Counted from the first letter of the stretch, positions 1 through 6,914 are shown. The stretch: DNA of 9,291 bases from Rhodospirillaceae bacterium (GCA_002691085.1 NZGX01000080.1:1-9291); one strand, 5' to 3'. Translations and numbers: made by a program. Notes: a model not told the origin generated them from the sequence alone.

Positions 1-242
1 ATTTTTGCTATTTGTTCCGGTTTAAGGTCTGGCCTAATGGGACCTGCAGATGGCGAAGCTTTTTTTATTTCCGCAATGAGGGCATACCCATTGTTAGAGT
101 ATTTCTCTAGTTGTTTAACAAAGTCCCTTGCTAAAGGAGCGGCAGTGGCTCTTTCTTCAACTTTTTCTATAGGTATGCTTTTTTTTAAATCAGAGTAAAA
201 AGCAATTCTATCATTGCATATTTTTTCAAGAGCATTACTCAT
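1..242 (-). CDS. trpC: Indole-3-glycerol phosphate synthase, N-terminal part (gene cut by the left window edge)
   Basis: TrpC closes the indole ring: it converts carboxyphenylamino-deoxyribulose phosphate to indole-3-glycerol phosphate in the cytoplasmic tryptophan pathway. Translating the minus strand from the ATG at 242-240 gives about 80 residues beginning MSNALEKICNDR. They include the family's hallmark AEIKKASPSAGPIRPDL at about residues 56-72. The first lysine of IKKASPS corresponds to the catalytic lysine on the first beta strand of the TIM barrel, and the SPS segment is the start of the phosphate/substrate loop. The gene follows trpD with only two bases between trpD's stop and this ATG. 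No clear Shine-Dalgarno sequence precedes it, so translation is probably coupled to trpD. An in-frame stop lies just upstream, so this is the first possible ATG. The C-terminal two thirds lie outside the window. Confidence 0.93.
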   Translation of the reverse strand, partial: MSNALEKICNDRIAFYSDLKKSIPIEKVEERATAAPLARDFVKQLEKYSNNGYALIAEIKKASPSAGPIRPDLKPEQIAK

Positions 243-244
243 AT

Positions 245-1261
245 TTAATTTTTATTCGAAATTATTTGTAATTTATTAAGAGCATTCTTAGCAGCTCCAC
301 TATCTATGGATTCTGATGCAATCACAACTCCTTCGGTTATATTATCTACTTTATTTGATATCATCAATGCTGCAGCTGCATTAATTAATACAATATTTCG
401 GTAAGCATTTTTTTCACCATCAAGTAAATTTAAGATAGCTTTAGCATTGTATAGAGGATCGCCCCCTTTTATTTCTGTGATTGGGCTGGTTTTTAATCCA
501 GCATCTAATGGGTTTAGGGTAAAATTGGTAATTTTATTATCCTTAAGTTCACAAATTAATGTATCGCCAGATATTGAGATTTCGTCCAAACCATCTGTCC
601 CATGAACTATCCAAGCTCTTTCTGAGCCTAGGTTTCTTAATGATTCTGCTAGTGGCACTAACCACTTTTCATCGAAAACCCCTAGCAATTGTTTTTTTGC
701 ATTCGCAGGATTTGATAATGGACCGATAATATTGAAGATTGTTCTTATTCCGAGCTCTGATCTAACTGGGGCTACGTTTCTCATGGCTGAATGATGATTT
801 TGGGCAAATAAAAAACCGATATTTGCATTTTTTAAGCAATCTGAAATATTATCAGGTGTGCAGTTTATATTTATATTTAAAGCTTCTAAAACATCTGCTG
901 TCCCTGATTTTGAAGAGGCTTTTCTGTTTCCATGTTTAGCAACTGGAATTCCGCAACCTGCAATAACGAATGAAACAGCTGTGGAAATATTGTACGTTCC
1001 TAATTTATCTCCACCTGTTCCACACGTGTCTATAGAGTTATCAGGTGCAGAAACTGAAAGACTTTTTCTTCTTAAAACTTTTGTAGCCCCTACAATTTCA
1101 GATACGTTTTCACCTTTAATTGATAAAGCCGTAAGTATTGAAGAAATTTGAATATTACTCAAATTACCATCCATTATTTCAGTAAAAAGATTTTCACTTT
1201 GTACTTCTGATAAGGAATCTCCTGATATAATAGATTGTATAGTTGATTTAATATCTATCAA
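245..1261 (-). CDS. trpD: Anthranilate phosphoribosyltransferase
   Basis: TrpD transfers phosphoribose from PRPP to anthranilate, the second committed step of tryptophan synthesis; it acts in the cytoplasm. The 338-residue product has normal family length. The PRPP-binding glycine loop DTCGTGGD is at residues 79-85 followed by TYNIST, KHGNR is at 109-113, and the SSKSGTADVLEALN segment follows. RSELGIRTIFNIIGPLSNPA is at 167-186, and the metal-binding Asp-Glu pair is in GTDGLDEISISGDT (D226, E227). The start codon is TTG: base 1261 is A on the plus strand, an in-frame TAG lies 12 bases upstream, and there is no ATG in between. The next internal Met is at residue 30, too late for the family. 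AGGA at 1275-1272 (minus strand), 10 bases away, can serve as ribosome-binding site. It lies between trpG (33-base gap) and trpC (2-base gap), clearly in one operon. Confidence 0.97.
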   Translation of the reverse strand: MIDIKSTIQSIISGDSLSEVQSENLFTEIMDGNLSNIQISSILTALSIKGENVSEIVGATKVLRRKSLSVSAPDNSIDTCGTGGDKLGTYNISTAVSFVIAGCGIPVAKHGNRKASSKSGTADVLEALNININCTPDNISDCLKNANIGFLFAQNHHSAMRNVAPVRSELGIRTIFNIIGPLSNPANAKKQLLGVFDEKWLVPLAESLRNLGSERAWIVHGTDGLDEISISGDTLICELKDNKITNFTLNPLDAGLKTSPITEIKGGDPLYNAKAILNLLDGEKNAYRNIVLINAAAALMISNKVDNITEGVVIASESIDSGAAKNALNKLQIISNKN

Positions 1262-1271
1262 TTTTTTGTTT

Positions 1272-1275
1272 TCCT
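1272..1275 (-). promoter_or_regulatory. Ribosome-binding site that supports the TTG start of trpD
   Basis: Read on the minus strand, AGGA lies 10 bases before the TTG at 1261. It is the only Shine-Dalgarno-like match in the 33-base gap between trpG and trpD that sits at usable distance from a start codon. The spacing is slightly long. A non-ATG start plus wide spacing would be expected to reduce TrpD translation relative to TrpG; that effect is inferred. Confidence 0.5.
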
Positions 1276-1294
1276 ATATAAGGTTTTTCTTTAG

Positions 1295-1864
1295 TTATGT
1301 TCTATTAAGAAAGTTTTTAATAACTTGATGGCCAAATTCTGAAGCAATAGATTCTGGGTGAAATTGCACCCCATACAATGGTAAGTCTTTGTGAGCTAAT
1401 GCCATTATAATACCGTCATTTGTTTCTGCAGTTATCTGCAAATGATTAGGAAAAGAAGATCTTTCAAGTATCAAAGAATGATACCGTGTTGACTTGAATC
1501 TTTTTGGAATATTATTAAACATCTCATGAGAGTTATGGCTTACCTCGCTTACTTTACCATGCATGGGCTTAGGTGCTTTAACAACCTTCGCCTTAAAGAC
1601 TTGACCAATTGTTTGAAAACCAAGGCATACTCCAAAAACTGGAATTTTATTCTTTGCAGCTGCTTCAACTAGTTCAATAGAGATCCCAGCTTTATCTGGA
1701 TTGCATGGACCGGGAGAGAGTATTAAGCCATCAAGTTTTTTTCTTAATACTTCAGCAACTGAAATTTTATCATTCCTAGCTACTTCAACCTCGGCTCCCA
1801 GTTCACTGAGATAATGCCATAGGTTAAAAGTAAAGCTATCGTAATTATCTATAAGAAGATACAT
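1295..1864 (-). CDS. trpG: Anthranilate synthase component II (glutamine amidotransferase)
   Basis: This class I glutamine amidotransferase supplies ammonia to TrpE for making anthranilate from chorismate. In many bacteria the same subunit also serves PabB for folate, and sequence alone cannot exclude that here. The 189 residues match the family's length. Motifs in order are LLIDNYDSFTFNL (3-15), the oxyanion-hole segment LSPGPCNP (49-56), the nucleophile elbow GVCLGFQTIG with Cys80 (78-87), MHGK (101-104), and GVQFHPES with His169 and Glu171 completing the triad. Oddity: the residue after CLG is Phe83, where the family normally has His (CLGHQ). The ATG at 1864 has no strong ribosome-binding site and lies 14 bases from the stop of the upstream VOC gene, suggesting co-transcription. 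TrpE is not in the window, so the operon is trpGDC rather than trpEGDC. Confidence 0.95.
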   Translation of the reverse strand: MYLLIDNYDSFTFNLWHYLSELGAEVEVARNDKISVAEVLRKKLDGLILSPGPCNPDKAGISIELVEAAAKNKIPVFGVCLGFQTIGQVFKAKVVKAPKPMHGKVSEVSHNSHEMFNNIPKRFKSTRYHSLILERSSFPNHLQITAETNDGIIMALAHKDLPLYGVQFHPESIASEFGHQVIKNFLNRT

Positions 1865-1878
1865 TCTTATAATCTCAA

Positions 1879-2985
1879 TCAGGATTGAACAATTTCAAAA
1901 ATTTCACCAACGGCACCTCTAAGCATAAACCCATTTGGTCTTTTATTTACTTGATTTGGCAATGCACCCTCAGCAATTGGCTTTATTCCAGATTTGTAGC
2001 ACATTTCTCTGCATTTTGACAAATCATCAACTCTTATAGTTAGCATTGCTAGACCAGTTTTATCCAAAGCACATGGGTAAATTACTCCTGAGCTTGCTTT
2101 AACTTCCCAAACCTCGATTGATACACCACTCGCCAAATTTCCCCAGAGAAAATATGTTTCTTCAGGTGCTCCAATAAGTTCGTTTGTATTTTTTTGATAA
2201 CATTCCATTTGCGATGTTCTTTTTAGACCTAGGGTTTTTTCAAAAAAATCGTTTACTGGTCTTTGATCTAAACTTGTTATAGCGGCATTAGAGAAACCCC
2301 CATGTAAACCAGGAAAGTCTCTTTCAGGCCTATCGCTTCTTATGTTGGCTGTAAGAAATAGTTGTTCACCCCCAGGACCAAAAGGTGAGTAGCTCATCAC
2401 ATCTATATCCCTTTTCCACATAGTGTTTCTAAAATAGTAATACCTGGGAGGTGAAATCATAGGAACTTTTGCAGATTTAAGTGTGTGGTATGACATCGCA
2501 GGATCTTTAGTGCTTCCTTCCATAACGAGAAGTCCTGGGTCCATTGGTCCAGATTCAGGTCTTGGGCGAATTGGTGATGCTGAAGGTGAGGCCTCTAAAA
2601 TACGTACTGCTGCACTTCTTGGTGACTCTGGCATTGTTAATAGAACATGTCTCCTGTCCGAATGACCAATCCCATCAATTGAAGAGACATGTTTTGGCAA
2701 ATATTTGTCTTCAAATACAGTCATGCCGATAACATCTCTATAAAATTCAATGCTCTTATCGACATCTTTAGATATGGTTGTAAATGTGATTATCTTGGCA
2801 TTAAGAGGATTAGACCCCTCTATGGGAGAAAAAGCCTCACCTTTTGATTGTATATTCTGATTTTTTTCCTTCTCGTTTGCTATTGTCTGTCTAGAAAGTA
2901 TAGATGCTCCTATTCCAGATGATATTGTGACTGCAGTTTTTATGGCTGCCCTTCTATCTATTCTATTTTCTTTATTTATAGCCAT
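1879..2985 (-). CDS. Tat-exported protein with two VOC (glyoxalase/bleomycin-resistance-fold) domains
   Basis: The 368-residue product starts with a probable twin-arginine signal: Arg11-Arg12 in IDRRAAIKTA followed by a weakly hydrophobic stretch to about residue 30 and a possible cleavage region near residue 36. Export of a folded, perhaps metal-loaded protein to the periplasm is inferred. Residues about 63-215 form a first VOC module (ITFTTISKDVDKSIEFYRDVIGMTVFED is its signature opening). Residues about 230-366 form a second (SLDQRPVNDFFEKTLGLKRT, ending in GEIFEIVQS). VOC proteins include glyoxalases, extradiol dioxygenases, epimerases and fosfomycin/bleomycin resistance proteins; no family-specific motif tells which this is. 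It is the first gene of the unit leading into trpG and is divergent from the methyltransferase pair with only 50 bases between the starts. A weak GGAAAA lies before the ATG. The twin-arginine motif lacks the common following Phe-Leu, so secretion is likely but not certain. Confidence 0.85.
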   Translation of the reverse strand: MAINKENRIDRRAAIKTAVTISSGIGASILSRQTIANEKEKNQNIQSKGEAFSPIEGSNPLNAKIITFTTISKDVDKSIEFYRDVIGMTVFEDKYLPKHVSSIDGIGHSDRRHVLLTMPESPRSAAVRILEASPSASPIRPRPESGPMDPGLLVMEGSTKDPAMSYHTLKSAKVPMISPPRYYYFRNTMWKRDIDVMSYSPFGPGGEQLFLTANIRSDRPERDFPGLHGGFSNAAITSLDQRPVNDFFEKTLGLKRTSQMECYQKNTNELIGAPEETYFLWGNLASGVSIEVWEVKASSGVIYPCALDKTGLAMLTIRVDDLSKCREMCYKSGIKPIAEGALPNQVNKRPNGFMLRGAVGEIFEIVQS

Positions 2986-3035
2986 TTAATTTTCCAGTTT
3001 TTAAGGTTATAATCGAACTTAAAGGAGTAATTATA
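2986..3035. promoter_or_regulatory. Divergent promoter region between the VOC-trp unit and the methyltransferase pair
   Basis: Only 50 bases separate two divergent start codons, so both promoters must lie here or reach into the coding ends. On the plus strand a perfect TATAAT is at 3008-3013 and a strong ribosome-binding site AAAGGAG at 3021-3027, eight bases before the ATG at 3036. On the minus strand a TATAAT reads 3035-3030. Neither has a good -35 hexamer at 16-18 bases, and the plus-strand start site would leave a very short leader. The region may contain real promoters, but AT-rich DNA makes TATAAT matches cheap. There is no room for a trp attenuator or leader peptide. Confidence 0.35.
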
Positions 3036-4268
3036 ATGTTTGAATCATCAAGTTTAGTCAACTCAGCCCTTGAACTTTATAAAAGTTTTAGAGATTTTGT
3101 TGGAATTAAGGATGCAATTGCTAATAATTCTCATCAATTACTGTCTGAGGATATAGAACCAAGAGGAGCAAGGGGGAGGTTAGAAAGGCTTCCAACTTTA
3201 GAAGCAGAGGGAAGAGATGATTTCTTGACTGGTTTTAGAAATTGGAGAGGTTCAACTGTTCAACTGGCAGCACGAAATAGATTTAACAAAATATTGTCTG
3301 AGTCAGGTTTAAATCCAAAAGATGATATTCCACTTGAAAAAATTCATTCTATTATAGAAAATGATCCTGTAGTTGGTGCTGAAGGTCTCATGAGGATTTA
3401 CAGTCAGAGATTTGCTCACAGAAACTTCTATTTATCATTCGCAGATGAGGCAGATAAATATTTAGAGGAGATGGCCAAATATGAGAAGTTAGGTCCAGGC
3501 TCTATTCAGCTAGATCCTTCTATCAACATACCTGCTTATGCTAAGCATGAAATACATATGCAGCCTGGAGGGTATGTAGGTAATCCTTTTGCTGGACATT
3601 TATACCATTATGGAACAAATGCTTTTTATTCTGCGCGAGCTAGAGATAATTACCAAGATCAATATCATGCAAAATTAGCAGAGCAAGTACCAACACCTCA
3701 TGATAATAAAGTAACAAAAATTCTTGATATTGGATGTGGTATCGGACAATTTGCTGTTGCATTAAAGGAACGTTATCCAGAAGCAGAGGTCTGGGGCTTA
3801 GAGGTAAGTGCTCCAATGTTAAGATATGGTCATATGCGAGCAGTTGATCAGAATGTAGCTGTTAACTTTAAACAAGGGCTTGCTGAAGATACAAGATTTG
3901 AAGATAATTCTTTTGATATTGTGGCAAGCTATATTATTCATCATGAGATGCCAGCAGATATTTCAAGAGCAATTTTTGCAGAAGCACATAGAATTTTGCG
4001 TCCTGGTGGTTTTTATTTCCCAATTGATTTCTTTACCAGTGGAAGAAGAGGTATACCTGGAGCATTTCCAAAATATCAGGAATGGAAAGATCATAGATGG
4101 AATAATGAAGTCTGGAGAATGGAATATAAAGGAATGGATTTTGCAGGTGATATGGAAAAGGCTGGATTTAAAGTGTCTCACAATGGTCTTCCAACTTCGC
4201 TTGATCCTTACCTAGAAGATAATAGAAAATCTATAAGTAGGAATATCTGTGGAACAAAAATTGCTTAG
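3036..4268 (+). CDS. Class I SAM-dependent methyltransferase with an unassigned N-terminal domain (first of a tandem pair)
   Basis: The 410-residue protein has a C-terminal Rossmann-type methyltransferase domain (about 225-385). SAM-binding motif I is ILDIGCGIGQ (229-238). The acidic residue after strand 2 is Glu256 in GLEVSAPML. NSFDIVASYIIHHE is at 291-304 (motif II/post-II region) and ILRPGG at 320-325. The layout resembles the Methyltransf_11/UbiE-like group, but the substrate cannot be named. Residues 1-175 are not part of that fold. They carry conserved blocks EPRGARGRLE (41-50) and RDDFLTGFRNW (60-70), then a bridging block IHMQPGGYVGNPFAGHLYHY (173-192) shared with the next gene. No signal peptide or membrane segment is seen, so it is probably cytoplasmic. 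AAAGGAG eight bases upstream fixes the start. The downstream paralogue begins 9 bases after this stop. Confidence 0.9.
   Translation: MFESSSLVNSALELYKSFRDFVGIKDAIANNSHQLLSEDIEPRGARGRLERLPTLEAEGRDDFLTGFRNWRGSTVQLAARNRFNKILSESGLNPKDDIPLEKIHSIIENDPVVGAEGLMRIYSQRFAHRNFYLSFADEADKYLEEMAKYEKLGPGSIQLDPSINIPAYAKHEIHMQPGGYVGNPFAGHLYHYGTNAFYSARARDNYQDQYHAKLAEQVPTPHDNKVTKILDIGCGIGQFAVALKERYPEAEVWGLEVSAPMLRYGHMRAVDQNVAVNFKQGLAEDTRFEDNSFDIVASYIIHHEMPADISRAIFAEAHRILRPGGFYFPIDFFTSGRRGIPGAFPKYQEWKDHRWNNEVWRMEYKGMDFAGDMEKAGFKVSHNGLPTSLDPYLEDNRKSISRNICGTKIA
3820..3847 (+). repeat. 28-base segment identical in both methyltransferase genes (copy 1)
   Basis: This stretch encodes the residues RYGHMRAV just after the strand-2 acid of the SAM site and is base-for-base identical to 5047-5074 in the second gene. 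Flanking bases differ. It is a direct repeat arising from gene duplication, kept identical by strong protein conservation, recent exchange between the copies, or both. Confidence 0.85.
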
Positions 4269-4277
4269 AGGGTAAAG

Positions 4278-5462
4278 ATGAACAATAAGTCTGAGAATAC
4301 AATTTCGACAAATATTGCAAATTTTTTTAGAAATGTTTTTGGTGAAGAAGAGAATCAAGGAAAATTTTCTTTTGATAAAGAACCAAGAGGTTCTAAGGGC
4401 AGGCTTGAAAATTTACCCCTTCTTGATCTTGAAAGTAGAGATGATTTTTTAACTGGTTTTCGGTTTTGGGGTACAAAGATGGCTGTGCCCGCAGCTGCAA
4501 GAAGATTTAATTATATACTTAAAGAAAATGGCCTTGATACTAAATCCATTGAGACTTCACTGGAAGATGTATTTCCATTAATTGAAAATGATCCAATACT
4601 AGGTGTAGCTGCTCGATACAGAACAGGTGTGCATGATGTTATGCATAGAAATTTTGATGAAGAATTTAAATCCAATGCCGATATATATTTAGAGGAGATG
4701 GAGGGGTTTGATAATATTGGCCCGGGCAAATTAGAGTTAAATACGGACTTGAAGGTTCCTAAATATGCTTCTTACGAGATTCATACACAACCCGGAGGTT
4801 ATGTCGGTAACCCTTTTGCAGGTCATATTTATCATTATAGTACAAATAATTTTTATCAGGGCCTCAGAGTTTCAAATTACCAAGATGAGCTTCATACAAA
4901 GCTAGCTAATCAAGTGCCTTTGCCAGAGGATGGAATTGTTAATCGTGTTCTAGATCAAGGATGCGGTATTGGTCAACTTACTGTTGCCTTGAAAGAAAGA
5001 TTACCAAATGCAGATGTTTGGGGTATTGACGTTGGCGCTCCTATGATAAGATATGGTCATATGCGAGCAGTTGAGCTTAATGTTGCTGTTAATTTTAGTC
5101 AAAGGCTTGCGGAAGATTCAAAATTTAAAGACAATTCTTTTGATATTGTAACATCATATATCTTACATCATGAGCTTCCTGAGGAAATTTCTAAAAAACT
5201 TGTAAATGAAGTTAGAAGAATTCTAAGGCCTGGAGGACTCTTTTTTCCAATTGATTTTCAGACTGGGGCATATAAAGGCGCAGAGAGTGCGTGGGCTAGA
5301 TATATGCAATTTAAAGACCACAGGTGGAATGAAGAAGTTTGGCGCCAGGAATATGGTAACTTAAACCTTCCACAAGCAATGAGTGATGCTGGCTTTAAAG
5401 TTATCGAGAAGGGGCCTCCTGCTTGGAGAAGTAAATATAATTTACTAGGTATTAAAGTATAA
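4278..5462 (+). CDS. Class I SAM-dependent methyltransferase, paralogue of the preceding gene
   Basis: This 394-residue protein aligns with its neighbour along nearly the whole length: EPRGSKGRLE (35-44), RDDFLTGFRFW (54-64), IHTQPGGYVGNPFAGHIYHY (168-187), motif I VLDQGCGIGQ (224-233), the strand-2 acid Asp251, NSFDIVTSYILHHE (286-299) and ILRPGG (315-320). Differences cluster at the N-terminus (residues 1-33), in the linker around 85-100 and at the C-terminus, where it is shorter and ends LLGIKV. Divergent ends with a conserved core suggest two methyltransferases acting on related or successive substrates, or a heterodimer; this is inference. Its ribosome-binding site GAGGG overlaps the stop codon of the first gene and sits five bases before the ATG at 4278, so translation is probably coupled and the two are made together. 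No export signal is visible. Confidence 0.9.
   Translation: MNNKSENTISTNIANFFRNVFGEEENQGKFSFDKEPRGSKGRLENLPLLDLESRDDFLTGFRFWGTKMAVPAAARRFNYILKENGLDTKSIETSLEDVFPLIENDPILGVAARYRTGVHDVMHRNFDEEFKSNADIYLEEMEGFDNIGPGKLELNTDLKVPKYASYEIHTQPGGYVGNPFAGHIYHYSTNNFYQGLRVSNYQDELHTKLANQVPLPEDGIVNRVLDQGCGIGQLTVALKERLPNADVWGIDVGAPMIRYGHMRAVELNVAVNFSQRLAEDSKFKDNSFDIVTSYILHHELPEEISKKLVNEVRRILRPGGLFFPIDFQTGAYKGAESAWARYMQFKDHRWNEEVWRQEYGNLNLPQAMSDAGFKVIEKGPPAWRSKYNLLGIKV
5047..5074 (+). repeat. 28-base segment identical in both methyltransferase genes (copy 2)
   Basis: This is the matching copy of 3820-3847 and lies at the equivalent codons of the second methyltransferase. A second, shorter run of identity (AATTCTTTTGATATTGT) occurs downstream in both genes over the NSFDIV motif. 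Confidence 0.85.
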
Positions 5463-5624
5463 TATCTAAATATTTTTAAAATCATTATTTTAAAATTAAA
5501 TCCATATTAATATTTTAAATTTTATTTTTATCCTCCTAATGAACAATTATTTTTTTTCTTCTTTGTAAGAATAGTTATTACTAATAAACTTATTAAAACA
5601 CCAAAAACTTAAAAGGATTTATAT
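5463..5624. other. AT-rich spacer with an inverted repeat and the lectin gene's leader
   Basis: The gap is very AT-rich. TTTTAAAAT (5474-5482) and ATTTTAAAA (5487-5495) form a perfect 9-base inverted repeat around a 4-base loop, just after the second methyltransferase stop. It consists only of A and T and is not followed by a T tract, so it is a poor intrinsic terminator; an eight-to-nine base T run occurs further on near 5550, without a preceding hairpin. AAAAGGA at 5611-5617, seven bases before the ATG at 5625, is a good ribosome-binding site for the lectin gene, which therefore probably has its own transcript. I see no convincing promoter hexamers and no small gene. Confidence 0.45.
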
Positions 5625-6914
5625 ATGAGACATTTTTTTCTTTCACTTGTTATACTTTTATTAACTTTTTCGAGTGCAAGTTCACAAGTAAGGAACCTTG
5701 AGACAGAATATAAATTTAAGCGCTATCAGCTTGTTTTAGATAACGTCTCATGGGCTGACGCTCGTACAGCTGCACAAGCTGCTGGAGGAGATCTTCTTGT
5801 AATTGGCTCTGAAGGGGAAAATACTCATATATATGATTGGTTGACGACTCAGTTGTCTTTTATCCGTTCCTCTACATCCGGTGTCTCTAATGGAGGAGGG
5901 GCTATTTATGTCTGGTTGGGTGCTTCTGACGAAGACCAAGAGGGAAAGTGGAAATGGGTTAACGGAGTAGATTTTTATGATGGAGATGGAGCGTCAGGAT
6001 CGGCGGTTTCAAGCCAGTATAATAATTGGGGTAGTGGTCCTCTTGGAAGTGAACCCGATAATAATGGTGTAGGTGGCCAGGATTATGGAGCAATGGGAAT
6101 GGAGGCATGGCCAACTTTTGCAGCTGCTGGTCAAGGAATAGGTGAACCTGGGGAATGGAATGATATTGCAGCAACTTCAAGAACTGTTTATGTAATTGAG
6201 TTTCCAAGAGATACAACCAATGATGTTGTACTCTCACCAGTTTTTGCTGAGTCTTCTGGGACACAGTCTTATATTCGTATAATTAACCCCACTAACTCAA
6301 ATGGAGAATTCGCAATGAAAATTGTCGATTCTTCAGGTTCAGTTCTTAGAGAAATTTGTAGATTAGGTGTTAATGCTAATACAGCAGGTCAGTTAAGCAT
6401 GCGAACAATTGGTTCAGGTTGCGCATTAGCTGAGAGCAGTGCAGATACTTTATCTATAAGTTATACTTCTGACTTTGATGGATATGTTCAGCATGTTGTT
6501 TGGAATCCGTCAGGAGGTTCACTTACTAATTTTTCTGTATGTAGTAAAAGTGCATTAAGTGCTAATTATTTGACTAATGTTCATTCATCTAAAATAACAA
6601 CATACCCAAGTAGGATCTCAGTTACAAATAATTCAGATGTATCAAAATCTTTTCAACTAGATTTTGTTGACTCACAAGATCCTTCATTAGTAGTTGGAAC
6701 ATGGACATCACCTGTTATTGCTTCAAAGGGACACGGATTTTACAGTATCCCTGAAATAGAAAGTGCACTAGGTTATGAAGTCCCTGAGTCAGGTGGTTTT
6801 CATTATACCGTTCAATTTAATTCATCCTCAACTGGAGGAACTCTTGGACACTTTGTTGATAATCTTGACGCAGGCGTCGTTACTGAATTTACAGCAAGAT
6901 GTTCTTCAAGGTAA
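5625..6914 (+). CDS. Secreted C-type-lectin-like protein with duplicated C-terminal beta-rich module
   Basis: The 429-residue protein begins with a Sec signal peptide (MRHFFLSLVILLLTFSSASS, cleavage likely near residue 20), so it is exported. Residues about 31-194 form a C-type-lectin-like domain. It shows WADARTAAQAAGGDLLVIGSEGE (43-65), the WLGASDEDQEGKWKWVNG core (97-114), YNNWGSGPLGSEPDNN (132-147) and GEWNDI (176-181). EPD plus WND are the usual ligands of the calcium/sugar site, so calcium-dependent glycan binding is plausible. Unusually, the domain contains no cysteine, whereas animal CTLDs rely on conserved disulfides. Residues about 203-308 and 314-427 look like two copies of one beta-rich module, each ending in a Cys (C306, C426); other cysteines are C245 and C266. 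No C-terminal anchor or sorting motif is visible. A role in surface attachment or glycan capture is inferred. A ferritin-like gene follows closely. Confidence 0.88.
   Translation: MRHFFLSLVILLLTFSSASSQVRNLETEYKFKRYQLVLDNVSWADARTAAQAAGGDLLVIGSEGENTHIYDWLTTQLSFIRSSTSGVSNGGGAIYVWLGASDEDQEGKWKWVNGVDFYDGDGASGSAVSSQYNNWGSGPLGSEPDNNGVGGQDYGAMGMEAWPTFAAAGQGIGEPGEWNDIAATSRTVYVIEFPRDTTNDVVLSPVFAESSGTQSYIRIINPTNSNGEFAMKIVDSSGSVLREICRLGVNANTAGQLSMRTIGSGCALAESSADTLSISYTSDFDGYVQHVVWNPSGGSLTNFSVCSKSALSANYLTNVHSSKITTYPSRISVTNNSDVSKSFQLDFVDSQDPSLVVGTWTSPVIASKGHGFYSIPEIESALGYEVPESGGFHYTVQFNSSSTGGTLGHFVDNLDAGVVTEFTARCSSR

Noticed and set aside
858..1151. Open frame of 97 codons on the plus strand
   Set aside because: It lies entirely opposite trpD, whose family motifs are unmistakable here; no ribosome-binding site and no recognisable protein features.
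1865..1878. Possible trp leader or attenuator ahead of trpG
   Set aside because: The gap is only about 14 bases and holds no hairpin or Trp-codon leader frame.
3880..4215. Open frame of 111 codons on the plus strand in another frame
   Set aside because: Overlaps the SAM-binding half of the first methyltransferase out of frame; Ile/Leu-rich translation typical of frame-shifted AT-rich codons.
5474..5560. Intrinsic terminator after the methyltransferase pair
   Set aside because: The only clear hairpin is pure A/T and lacks a following T tract, and the T run near 5550 has no hairpin before it.
5959..6264. Open frame of 101 codons on the minus strand, rich in His, Leu and Gln
   Set aside because: It is a shadow of the Gly/Asp/Asn-rich part of the lectin domain; low-complexity composition and no start signal.
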